From positions 2,676,718-2,740,717 of the forward strand of contig CM055102.1 of the NCBI GenBank assembly GCA_029204225.1: DNA of 64,000 nt, in the 5' to 3' direction. The DNA is from Diphasiastrum complanatum. Its lineage: Eukaryota; Streptophyta; Lycopodiopsida; Lycopodiales; Lycopodiaceae. A program made the position numbers and the translations under genes. Positions 1-10,563 of this stretch are shown here, piece by piece. Position 1 is the stretch's first letter. The number at the start of each line of letters is the position of its first letter. Under the pieces are notes generated by a model. It was given only the letters and a program-made list of their open reading frames with translations, searched no databases and had not been told where the DNA came from.

Positions 1-2506
1 ATCTCGTGCATATTTGCTTTGTATAAAAAGACCATGTCTTCTTTTTGCCATACTTCAATGCCAAGACAGTAGTGCATCAATCCTAGATCACTCATGTCAA
101 AAGCATTGGAAAGATTTGATTTGATTTCATTAATTAACCTCTCATTACTTCCTGTAATAATCAAATCATCCACATACAACACAATGAACACTATATCTGA
201 ATCTTGCCTTAGAATGTAAAGATTAGGATCAGCATCACTCTTTACCATTCCCCTTCGCTTGAAGTGCTCATCAATGCAAGAGTACCATGCTCATGGTGCT
301 TGCTTCAATCCATATATGGCTTTGTTGAGTTTATAGACCAAATGATCTCTTCCTGGCTCAACAAACCCTTGAGGTTGCTCTAAATATACCTCTTTGTCCA
401 ATACTCCATTAAGAAAAGCAGATGTGACGTCCATTTGCTGGATTTTCCAACCATAGAAAGCAAAAATTGCAATGATAGAACGAATAGTTACTATTTTGGC
501 TACAGGTGCGAAGGTCTCCTCAAAGTCTATACCTTCCTACTGCTCAAAACCTCTTGCAACTAATCGTGCCTTGTACTTCTTGAGTTGCCCATCTGCTCCA
601 TACTTCGTCTTGCATCTACATGTGATAGGCGACTTACCATCATGTAGCTCAACCAAGTCCCACGTTTTGTTCTTCGATATAGCCTCCATTTCTATTTCCA
701 TAGCTGCACGCCACTCCTTGTGTTCCTTTGCTTCATTGATAGTTTTAGGTTCTTGAGCCGTTAAGATGGATCCCATTAGGGCTAGATTCATCTCTAATCT
801 TGCATGAGGTTTTCGATTTCTACTTGATCTTCTAAGCTCTCCCTGCTCACTAGATTCGGGAGTATCTCCCTTCTTTGCACCATATGTGACTGATAAGTAC
901 CATTTAGGTACTCTCTTGGGAATTTCAGCATCAGGCTTGCCTTTGTCCAATGGATTTTCTATATCAAAATCCAATTCCTTCTTGACCTGTACTTTCGCTC
1001 TCTCATCAAAAGGTTCGGTGATTACTTCAGATTGTTCGCCTTGGCCCATCTCGTCAAACGTAGCATCCCTAGAAATTACAAGCTTCTGTGCATTTGTGTC
1101 ATACATCCTGTATGCCTTGGCCTTCTCATCATATCCAAGGAAAATACACTTGATAGCTTTTGCATCCAATTTCCTTCGTTTCTCATCAGGAATATGTGCA
1201 TAAGTATCACAACCAAATACTCTCAAATGAGAAATATTAGGTTTCTTTCCAGTAACAGCTTCATGAGGTGTCTTACCTTCTACGGATTTTGTAGGACACC
1301 AATTTAGGATGTGCGTAGCTGTGCTACAAGCTTCTGCCCAAAAGGTGTTTGGCAAACTTTTGCTTTTAAGCATCGCCCTGGTCATCTCAACAATAGATCT
1401 GTCCTTTCGTTCTGCAACTCCATTTTGCTGTGGTGAATAAGGTGTTGTAGTCTGCCTCTTGATCCCTTGATCCCTTGATCTTTGCAAAAATCAATAAATT
1501 CTGTCAAAAAATACTCACCACCTCCATCAGATCTCAAAGTTTTGATGCAACATCATGTTTGCTTTTCAACTAATGCTTTGAATTCCTTGAACTTAGCAAA
1601 AGCATCTGATTTTTTGCTTATGAAATAAATCCAAATGCATCTGCTATAATCATCAATGAAGGTGATAAAGTAATAGTAGCCACTAAGAGATCTAGTCTGC
1701 ATAGGTCCACATAGATCACTATGGACAAGATCTAGGATGCCACTGGCTCTCCTTGCTCCACTTTTGGGAAACCTCTCTCTGTGTTGTTTTCCCAAAATGC
1801 AACCTTCACAAATTTTTCCTTCAAAAGAAATATCAGGCAATCCTATAACTAGATTATCTCTTTTGAGAATCTGTAAACTTTGAGCACTAATATGACCGAA
1901 TTGTTGATGCCAAAGATCACTTTGACTATCCGTGCTTACCATAGCTTGAGCAAAAGATCTCGCATTCAATTTGTAGAGTCAATTCCCATTGACTCTAGCT
2001 CCTGTAGCAATCACTTTGTAGTGATTTTTGATGTCTTTGACAAGACATCTATCGCTTTCAAACTCAACCTTGAGTAGTTGATCAGCCATCATCCCAACAG
2101 ATAGTAGATTGTTAGCTAAGCCAGGTACATATTGCACATTGCTTATCCACTTTATCTTCCCGCTGGCTAACTTCACTGGTACCACTCCAACTTGTTTAAC
2201 AGTTAGCAATTTGCCATCGGCTTGTCCAACTTCATCACCATTGTGAGTTTCCTTGAGTTCTAAAAACCACTCTTTCCTTGAAGTCATGTGCTTGGATGCA
2301 CCACTATTAATGTACCAGGTATTCTTGGTTTCATCAATTGTCATTAATGTTGTAATGAACAATTTTGAGCTCTCACCTGTATCATCTTCATATTGATCAG
2401 CATCATATTGATCTTGATCATTATAATTGATTTCATAATAATAATCATCAAATTGATGTTGATCAACATAATTTTCCACTTTCCCTTTGTCTTTTCTTTG
2501 TTTCAT
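1..2506 (-). pseudogene. copia pol: protease, integrase, RT (partial)
   Basis: Pieces in order on the minus strand. Protease is near 2310, where the expected DSGA reads NSGA (WYINSGASKHM), so the catalytic Asp is Asn. The GAG-pre-integrase zinc domain lies at 1969-1780 (WHQQFGHISAQSL, CEGCILGKQH). The integrase core follows to about 1200, and RT ends at the window edge, with YVDDLIITG near 145-175. Stops interrupt it at about 1553, at 537-539 (after GFEQ) and at 291-293. The last replaces the Arg of QAPRAWY with TGA, consistent with CGA to TGA decay. Confidence 0.88.
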
Positions 2507-3368
2507 CTCCTTCTATTTCTTGAAGCATTCACGCTCCCAGTGGCCAGGTTTGTTGCAATACCTACAATTTCCAGGTTTCTTTTGTCTGGAATAGTCGCGT
2601 CCTTGACCTGGCCTTGATTCCAATTGTCTCAATTTGGGCCATCATTGGATTGTTCTTAAATTGTTGGAATGATCCACGATTTGAGTTTCTACCTCTTGAT
2701 TGGTGTCTTCCACAACCAAATCTACCACCACGTTCCCTGATTGCAAGAGCTTGATCAAATCCCTTATTGCGATGACTCAAGTTCTCTTGACGTTGTTCTT
2801 TCTGCAAAAGCAATCCACCTAACTCTTCATAGGTTGGAAGATTTTCTCGTGTGGCTATACTTGTCACAAACATCTGATGTGACTCACTCAAACTATTCAA
2901 TGTCAACTGCATGATCTCACGATCCTGTACTCGCTCTCCAACTACTGCTAATTGGTCACGAATCTCTTTGATCTTTAGTAGGTGATCAGCAACAGTTGCG
3001 CCATCATCCATCCGCAATGTGTGTAGCTTCGTCTTCAGGAATAGCACTCGAGATGTGTTTGTGGTCTCAAACAATGCCTTCAACGTATCTGATGCTTCTT
3101 TTGGTCCTTTTGAATCCGAAATGTAGGGAATAATTGTATCTCTAACTGATAAGTTGATGATATTCTGTGCTTTTCATTTTCTCCTGTCAAATTCTCGTTG
3201 ATCTTCTTCAATCAATGGCCTTGTCTCTTCACCTGTCACGATCTCCCATAGCTCCTTTTCCATCAAAATGTTCCTCAGTTTGAATTTCCAAACTACATAG
3301 TTGTCGGCTCCTTCCAATTTGCTTGACTCATTGCAGATATCAGTAACGTGAAAGGTATGAAGCCTCAA
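2480..3368 (-). pseudogene. copia gag
   Basis: Capsid-like protein of the copia element. The frame opens at the ATG at 3368 with the gag pattern KLEGADNYVVWKFKLRN. It continues through the UBN2-type helical region (LKTKLHTLRMDDGATVADH, then RDQL) and an RG-rich nucleic-acid-binding stretch near 2700. Coding is broken at about 3174 and again at 2562. The zinc-knuckle region (about 2530-2575) is visible only in a shifted frame. Family assignment is firm; the gene is dead. Confidence 0.85.
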
Positions 3369-3744
3369 AGTTCTAAATGGCAGTACTGGACACTATCAAG
3401 TGTGATTTGCAGTACCCGAAACAAACAAATGAGAGATTTCTTGGCACAACTCTCTGACAAATGTTACTTTTCACAAAGACTAAAAAAAAATATTGTAAAA
3501 CTGTTCCCACTCAACAGGTTTTCAATCCGTCTGATGGTGCCCTGGCCTTTCCGATGCCTCTGGGACTGTGTCTTCGTTCCCCACTAATAACTGTGAGCTC
3601 CAAAACCTGCAAAATACATCAAGAAGAATTTCTTCCAGCCATTTTTGTCCATCCAAACTTTCACCTCCTGTGGAGGACTTTCTCACTTTGTTGCGGAGCC
3701 TATGACAAGCTGTATCCACTGATCAGACACGCAGGACTATCGTA

Positions 3745-3756
3745 GCTCTGATACCA
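3745..3756 (-). other. primer binding site, initiator-Met tRNA
   Basis: The minus strand reads TGGTATCAGAGC immediately after the LTR end. This is complementary to the 3' end of plant initiator-Met tRNA, the usual copia primer. Confidence 0.9.
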
Positions 3757-4021
3757 TGTCAACAATCAGAAATGCAACATCAAGCATTCACCATAAGCAA
3801 TCACCAAGTAAGGAGCCAGAAGACAAACACACAATATCACTCTATCACACTAACTTCATACTGAATATAAAATGTACATATAAACCCTGAACCTTGATAG
3901 AGAGAGAAAACCTACGAATAGACTAATAGACTAGCCTACGACTATTTACAGCTGGTAACAACTGTCAACATTAATGTACATCGTAAACAGAAACAATGAA
4001 ATTTATCATTAATTTCTAACA
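3757..4021 (-). repeat. copia 5' LTR (265 bp)
   Basis: On the minus strand it begins TGTTAGAAATTAATG and ends TTGACA, directly followed by the primer site. It has the TG...CA termini and short length usual for copia LTRs, and matches the LTR at 22533-22795 along its length. The partner LTR is beyond the window start, so no target duplication can be checked. Confidence 0.85.
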
Positions 4022-4711
4022 CTAAAACTACAGGTGTGTCGCTCCCGTGAAAAGGTCTAGTTAACAATTAGGTTGAGTATATGTTCAATTATATCATAAG
4101 AGGTATATTTAACTAAGAGTTAAAATTACTCTAGTTTAACATGTCGAATCATATTTAGTCATTTCACGTAGATGACCTAGTAAAAACTTATCCAAGGCAG
4201 TGTTTCCCTTCTAGAGGTCTTGCCCTTAAATACAAGACAAGTCTTTAGGAGACATATTCTCGAAAATTGACTTAGCTAAGCCTCTTCATGGTTTATATTT
4301 ATCCAGCTCATATCTTCATTTTTGAGTATATCATGCCATATTTAGGTTGATATTCAATATTTAACCATTTCGTGGCATCACATATCCCCTTCCTCAAATG
4401 TGAAACGTCCTCGTGAACATATAATCTTTATTTTGAGGATCATTCGCAAAACATTCTGTTCTTCAGATATTCGTTAGGGTGAAAAGATATTTCTTCATAT
4501 GTTTCTTCTTTTAGATATTTCTTCTACTTTAGAGATATATGACTTTGCTGCTTCTTGAATTGAATAGGTTGTTGGAGTTGATCGTTGAATTATTGATGAG
4601 AACAGGAATCAAACTTCAAAACAACTTCAAAACTTCAAAGATTCAACGTTCAACATCACATAGAAACATCACCATTACATAGGCAAGAATGAATATTCAT
4701 AATTGATTCAA
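4022..4711. other. AT-rich spacer, no gene seen
   Basis: No reading frame with family character, RNA gene or clear terminal repeat. Scattered short ATATC and TTCATAT motifs only. Confidence 0.5.
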
Positions 4712-5305
4712 TTATTCATGTAATCGTTGGGCTAACTCCAAATTTCGTTGAGTCTCATACAACATCAAGGTTTCCTTTGATTGCGTATAACAGCCAACTG
4801 GTAGGTTGCCGAATTCTTCAAGCTTAATCGGAAGTAATGTTCTATCAAACAACTCTTGAGTTAACTTTTCATCTTCATCTGAATCACTACGAAGTGTGAT
4901 TTCCTCACAAAAGCGAGCTGAAAATCTTATAAAAGAACTTTTAACATAAAGATTTTGGACAAAAAACAATGTCTTTGCTACAAAAGTTCCAAACTGCCAA
5001 AATGAATATGTACAAAATTGCTTATAACGAAGTGACTTCCTTTGGTCTTGCAGATTGTGTCGAATCTCCACAAAATAATTAGCAAGGTTTCGCTCCCACT
5101 CCACGTAAAGACTGAAAAGTTCGGGATAGGCCATATTTACATTGTTCAGCAAACCCGCATAATCAAAAGCACCTAATCGCAACATCTTTTGGTTTGTACA
5201 CTTGGAACTGCGACTTCCACTTCCAAAATTGTTGCTTATTGTCTTCATTTCACAAAAATTGATAATCATTTCTAATTTTGTGTTCCATCCATTGTCAATT
5301 GCCAA
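4712..5305 (-). CDS. hypothetical protein, 197 aa
   Basis: Not recognised. The frame is open for 197 codons, long for such AT-rich DNA. The product is mixed-charge, with an aromatic middle (FWQFGTFVAKTLFFVQNLY) that could be a buried helix, an acidic run SDSDEDEK, and a C-terminal LELAQRLHE helix. No signal peptide is evident. Its ATG lies only 10 bp from the ATG of the CACTA reading frame on the other strand, so the two are divergent. It may be a second CACTA-borne gene, a captured host fragment or a chance ORF. Function unknown. Confidence 0.35.
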   Translation of the reverse strand: MAIDNGWNTKLEMIINFCEMKTISNNFGSGSRSSKCTNQKMLRLGAFDYAGLLNNVNMAYPELFSLYVEWERNLANYFVEIRHNLQDQRKSLRYKQFCTYSFWQFGTFVAKTLFFVQNLYVKSSFIRFSARFCEEITLRSDSDEDEKLTQELFDRTLLPIKLEEFGNLPVGCYTQSKETLMLYETQRNLELAQRLHE

Positions 5306-5314
5306 GTTGCACCG

Positions 5315-6583
5315 ATGCAGATGTCGAGTTCACATTCCTCATCCTCAAATGATGAGGCAAGACCATCACATATCGAATCGGAGGCCTGGTTACACCAGAG
5401 AATACCATGCCCATGTGCACGACGTAAGTATGCATTGCGACGAGAGCGACGTACCACTATATCACATGTTCGCATGTATGGTCAGATTGAGAGGGAGTCA
5501 TTATTTGTGCGGACGGAGGTCGGTTCTTCGGTAAGTTATACTTCGCAAACCTCTTTGTATTGCAAAAATTAAATACATGATTGCATGTTCCTTTTCCATG
5601 TATGTTGTTTGGCGCCCTTTGTGATTGGCGATATTCTGTTATTCTTGATTGTTGTTGCACTTGTATTGTGTAGGATGATGACTCATTCTCACATGACTAT
5701 CAAAGAATTCAACCAGATATTGCCATGCAATCCACAAGATTCAGACGTGCAAGCGCACGAGAGCCACTACTTTCCTCGCATACACCACCTGTGGACTTGC
5801 ATGAAGAGATGTCCCAAGAAGACACAACACATGAGGATGTGGCATTCACATCGCATAATCACGAGGGGGACATGGATGCATTCTTCACAAACCCACTTGA
5901 GGCCACATTGACAAGGGAAGAAGAGATCATGTGTGGCTTGGCAGCCAATCCTTTGTATGAGGGTGCACAATTGTCAAAGTTGTGAGCTTGTTTTGCTACT
6001 GTTGAACTTGCAAACTAAGTATGGGTGGTCGGATGCGAGCGTGACAGAGTTGTTTGGGTAAGCTTGCTTGCTTCATGATGTGTGTTATGGACAATTTGCT
6101 CTAATCTCGTATAATTTTTTAATCATGTGTTATATTTTGTCACACTTTGCTCAGGAAAATGTTGCCCCCAAATAACACCATGGCGGCATCTCAACAAGAA
6201 GCCAAGATATGTCAAATTGTCTTGCGCCATATGTACTGAAAGGTTTCGGGATACATGGTCCAACTACGGACAACCCCAAAAACTTCGGGCCGGCGGCGAA
6301 AGCCAGCAGCATTTCTGTCCAAAGAGTTTCACCCCAATCGTTTAGATACCAGATGGTGGTACAAGATTCAAGTCGCTCCTCGAAGTAAAAGAATTTTTGA
6401 AGATAGAGATGTCGTGGAGGACATGGCGCTGCCAGCTGATGCACCTCATGAACAACATCTAGATGACGGATTCAATGACACAATTTCGGAGGATGATCAT
6501 GTCCAAGCTTCACAAGCTAATGATGACGTTGAGCGTGATGCATCATCATCGGATGGTTCGACAACACACGACACATTTTCATG
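5315..6583 (+). pseudogene. CACTA (En/Spm) transposase remnant, spliced
   Basis: Exon 1 (5315-5530, 72 codons) carries IPCPCARRKY and a later HVRMYG, like the Cys-rich transposase-associated domain of CACTA proteins. A donor gtaagt at 5531 and acceptor tgtag at 5671 define a 143-bp phase-0 intron that keeps the frame into DDDSFSHDYQR. Exon 2 ends in PLYEGAQLSKL then a stop. A one-base shift restores LLNLQTKYGWSDASVTELF, and a second intron (6058-6154) joins it to GKMLPPNNTMAASQQEAK, the signature of the CACTA Tnp2 N-terminus. Beyond about 6230 the catalytic core is missing and a C-terminal piece (WWYKIQVAPRSKRIF) follows, so this looks like an internal-deletion derivative. No terminal CACTA repeats were found. 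Confidence 0.6.
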
Positions 6584-8083
6584 ATCTTACTCGTCATCAC
6601 CGTCGCCATTAGCTTTTGAAGATCAGCTTATTAATGATGAAGCTATAGGAGATATTTGGGTAGAATTAGAGATAGACTCATTTGGTTTGGCAGATTTGTC
6701 GCATGTTGAATGCGGCAAATGATAACGATGAACCACCAAATGAATGAGTGAGATAGTATGATGTATTTCAATTCATTGTAATATTAATCATATTGCTCAC
6801 AGACGCAATTACACTTTATTTTGAATGTGATTTGCTTGTTTCTCTCTTAAAGTTGGTCTCGACTTTTGTGCTCACGTTGTCTAACAATATAACTGCACAC
6901 AAAAAAGGCCTTGTCAGCTTCAATGAGACTGGAGGAAGGTGAAAGGGGAGTTGTTACAAAACAATCTTGATATCTATGAGCAACAATGCAAGACTACCGT
7001 CAAAAAAATTGCAAAAGATGGACAATTAAGAGAGGAAGGATCAATTTAGAGGCACATTTTACAAGTGCATTATTCTTTACTATACTATTAATTTTGCATT
7101 GAAATTGTTAATGCTTTCTATTCATCCATTTACTTTCTTATTGCTATACTATATATTTTGTTTTATATAGTTTAGCGATTTTGGAAGGCACATACATGGC
7201 TATGGAAGAGCGCAAACAATGATACGATCATGGCTACACCAACATTTAGAGATTGAAATAGCCTATTCTATTTGTTGTGAGATTAGAAATGACTTTGACT
7301 TGATTGACTAAACTTGTAAAACATAGGATCTTTTGGCGAAACCATGAGCTTGATACACATTTTCACTTGATATTCCAACAATAATTAATGTGATGCAGGA
7401 AGAGATTATTCAAAGATTTATACTTGTATCAAGATCTTATTATCATCATCATCATTCATATCAAGTTGGACTAATCTTTAGAAAAAATAAGATGACAATT
7501 AGGTTAATCTATTTTTGTTTGCAAAATAATAACCCTCCATAGTGAAGATCTAAAATCAAGAAGCCATAGACACATAAAAAGATGCAAAGCAAATCAAAAT
7601 CCTTGTTAGATTTTGTTCAATACATTGCTTCCAAGGTTGAATGTACTCCATTTTTTAATTCTACACACTGAGTGATACATCTAATAATTTTCTCTCGTCT
7701 AAACTTCCCTTTCTTGATTGGGTCCATAGGTGGCACAAAATGTATTGCCTTACGAAAATGTGTAGTTTACAAAGAGATTGGAGTGGAATGAGAAAGGAGC
7801 ATCCATTGCTATGAATCAAGTCTAATAACGTCCTTTTTTCACTTCCTAGAAGGCAGAGGCATGCAAATAAACAGCTTTACTTTTCACCTTCAGGAACAGG
7901 CTGTGTCTAAACTATCATAATCACAAAAACATCAGACCTTAGCTATTTTCTAAAATTCATCAGAAATGCAGACAAGTTGTTGGGTTCTTAAAAAACATAG
8001 CATTACACTCAGTTTCCATCAGTGACACCTATTAGAAGTAGGTACTAGATTATCTAAGCTTGATTCAGAAATGTCTCGATGGA
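6584..8083. other. AT-rich spacer, no gene seen
   Basis: The short Asp/Ser-rich tail of the CACTA region fades by about 6750. The rest holds no convincing ORF, tRNA or repeat. Confidence 0.5.
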
Positions 8084-8111
8084 TTAGGAGCAACCAGAGT
8101 GACGTTTCTGA

Positions 8112-9568
8112 TCAAAAGGAGGGGAGTAGGCATTGTTGGAGTTTCTTCCCAAACAGTGCTCCTGAGCAGCTCTGAACAAGAGCAGGTAGCGTGCCGGTAG
8201 GATGCACAGGAGGGTAGAAAGATGTCGTTTGATATGGTGATGCAGTGAGGGTTCCAGCTCCTCGAAACTGATGAAAAGTAGTTCCATTAAGGAGCAAGTC
8301 ATGGGTTGATTGAATGGTTGCAGTGCTGTCGAATTCGCTGGTGATGCCCTCAAACCAGGGAGTTACCTCTGTCCTTCTGCCTGCAATAAACACGTTGTTT
8401 TCACTCACCACCTTGGCATGCACTCTTGCTCCAATGGCGTAGTAGCCCCAGTTGGTGAAGAGATTGTTAATTACATGGCACAACCCCCACCTGCACAGCA
8501 ACAGCATTTGAAATAAATAAATCCACATTTACAACATGGATGGAATTCATTATGCGCTGACGCTTCTAAATGCAGTACTAGCTATAGTGACAGTGAAGAA
8601 TTTAAAGCTCAACAATGGATGCTTAAATGGTAATCTCAGGTAGGACTTTATTTGATATTTTCATGTGCTCTCTGCTAAATTTGGAATATGAAACAGCGTG
8701 AGTCGATGTAGTAGTTGGAAACAAATTATAAGTGCGTGAAGTTTATAATCTTAAACTGATTATAAATATAAAGACAAGCGCTTAAACTTAGAGGTTTAGT
8801 CAGAGAAAATCATTCATCTATCTTGGAATGTACAAATATAAGCCAAAGATAACATGCACTGTAGCTATCTTCAGAAGTATCATGTGTACGGAGTATGGAG
8901 GAGGAACCTGCAATGCGGCATGCGCTGCATGGAATCCTTGAACCAGTTTCTGAACACTGTCACTCGCATGATTTTGTCTTCCAAGTCAGCGTCCGATGCT
9001 CCAAGCAGCATGTTGAAGTTTGGATTCTTGAGAAAAGAGTTAGAAATCGTCACATCCGTAGATCCTTGTAAAACCGAAATCAGTCCAAGCTTTGCATCGA
9101 AGCTGGTGAGATGATCGACCCAGATTTTGGTTGACCCAGAGAAAATATGGACGGTGTCGCTCTCGCCCAAAGAGCTGATCTGAAAGTTGTGGAGTATCAC
9201 GTTAGTGATACCACCCAGGACGATGTTGCGGCCCGTAATGCTGACGTTCACTCCTCTCCCATCAATGGTGGTGGAGCTTCTCACCCACAGCATTTCCTTG
9301 AGTACGATCTCCATATCTCGCCCGAATTTTATCCAGACCCCACCATTGTCATTGCCTCCAAGCCCGACAGCATACCTCAGCGTGCCTGGCTCAGGGCTCT
9401 TTGGATTGTCATCAGGACTGGTTACTACGTAATCTTGTCCTTTGGTACCTCCTGTTACTCCGGACGCAAATCCAAAGGCACAACTCGCCAGCTTCTTTCC
9501 TTGTCCGCATTCAGAAAACTGGCACCTTGTTCCATCGGGAATGCAGACTTCCTTGCCAGTGTAACTGT
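8112..9568 (-). CDS. pectate lyase (polysaccharide lyase family 1)
   Basis: Predicted secreted enzyme that cleaves de-esterified pectin in the wall by beta-elimination. Two exons are clear: 9568-8908 and 8490-8112. The intron (donor at 8907, acceptor CAG at 8491-8493) joins HCR to WGLCHVINN in frame. Seen in order: CQFSECGQGKKLASCAFGF, PGTLRYAV, IDGRGVNVSI, WVDHLTSFDAKLGLISV, LQGSTDVTISN, MLLGASDADLEDK, MRVTVFRNWF, QRMPHCR, NWGYYAIG. These are the landmarks of the parallel beta-helix. The usual DG-x-x-D calcium-site motif reads LGLIS, and the Lys before the MLLG strand is absent, so catalysis may be weakened. No start codon or signal peptide adjoins 9568 (AG acceptor at 9569-9570), so a first exon must lie upstream, perhaps the 9831-10563 frame. 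Confidence 0.88.
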
Positions 9569-9830
9569 CTGATCAACCGCAAATAACACCCTCTCAGCTC
9601 AATCGACACTTTACATATGACATTAGATCAGATATAATTTGGTGCTGCAAAGTTTTACAAGTTCGTTGATCTACCAGGCAGCATGCTAATTATATGCGGT
9701 GTATATTATGTCCTTTCTTTTAATGCTCTCGATTGAGAACATTATACTTAAAAATGAAGCCTGCCTTGCTAGTCTGTTGCCTGTATCTTAACCCAGTTAT
9801 GCTGCTATTTGATGAGTTCAGTCGTTCTCC

Positions 9831-10563
9831 TTAATAAGAATGGTTAAGATTATTACTATCTTCTAATGAATTGATGTTGTTTGACGGTTGAAAACGATCT
9901 TCGATAGTTTTTGGGCTCTTTCCCACCAGCCAAGCAAGCAGTTCATCAGCCTCGTCTATTTTAGTCGTTGCCTGCCTAGTCAGGTAGAGCATAGCTTTGC
10001 TTAAGTGTACCTGAGCATGTTCGGTTGGGGGGGGGGGGGGGGGGGGGAAGAGTTCAGACGCGAGCATTAAAATTCTGGTTGTTGATCATTAGTAAAGCTA
10101 ACAATCCCTCATGAGCATCTGATCTGCAGTAGAATTAGTCTGACAGCTTAACGCAAATGCAACCGAGTCTTCTTTTAAAAATAGCTAATGAAAAGGCAAG
10201 AAAGCTTACGTTGCTGACTGCAAGGGCACTGTTACATTCTGATAGTGACCGCTTAATGTTAGAGAGCTTGCTGATGGACTGAGTATATTGATATTGTAGA
10301 AGATACATTTCTACTGTATCCAGGGCACCCACGGCTGTTGATATTGCAGCTTTGCAGTTTCCAATAGTCGCACGCACTGTATCGGCCATTTGGAGGGATT
10401 GCTGTGCCTTCTCCAGGCTAGCAATGATCTCTTCCTCCACTGCCTCTTGATCCGAGTCATCTTTACCCAATGACTTTTCAAGGGGTTGAGCATCTGCAAG
10501 AACCATAGTCTCAACAACGAGAAGCTGCAGAACGAGCAATAATATCCAGTATTTGGCAGCCAT
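9831..10563 (-). CDS. secreted helical protein, PMEI/invertase-inhibitor-like
   Basis: Exon 1 (10563-10210) starts with a signal peptide, MAAKYWILLLVLQLLVVETM, then an acidic linker and a helical region with NCKAAISTAVGALDTVE and LSNIKRSLSECNSALAV. This resembles the central helices and second Cys pair of PMEI-type inhibitors; the first Cys pair is not seen. A donor GTAAGC at 10209 and acceptor CTCAG at 10013 join phase 0 to exon 2 (VHLSKAMLYLTRQAT) and a stop at 9831. It could be a free small inhibitor of about 178 residues. Alternatively it is the N-terminal domain of the pectate lyase, since a phase-compatible donor (GATA|GTAATA, about 9850) would join it to 9568. The family call is tentative. 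Confidence 0.5.
10027..10049. repeat. poly(G) tract
   Basis: About 23 consecutive G on the plus strand (poly-C on the gene strand), in the putative intron just upstream of the acceptor at 10013. It could serve as a polypyrimidine tract or reflect slippage. Confidence 0.8.

Larger units (their letters stand above)
1..4021 (-). mobile_element. Ty1/copia retrotransposon, 5' LTR to RT, truncated by window start
   Basis: A decayed copia element read right to left: LTR (3757-4021), initiator-Met primer site, leader, gag, zinc knuckle, protease, integrase and the first part of reverse transcriptase. RNase H and the 3' LTR lie outside the window. It is interrupted by several stops and frameshifts, so it is not autonomous. 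The LTR and leader are closely similar to the plus-strand LTR and leader at 22533-23360, so both belong to one family. Confidence 0.9.

Noticed and set aside
3745-3756. TGGTATCAGAGC sites as possible tRNA genes
   Set aside because: Only the 12-base tRNA 3' complement is present, next to LTR ends; no cloverleaf. They are primer binding sites.
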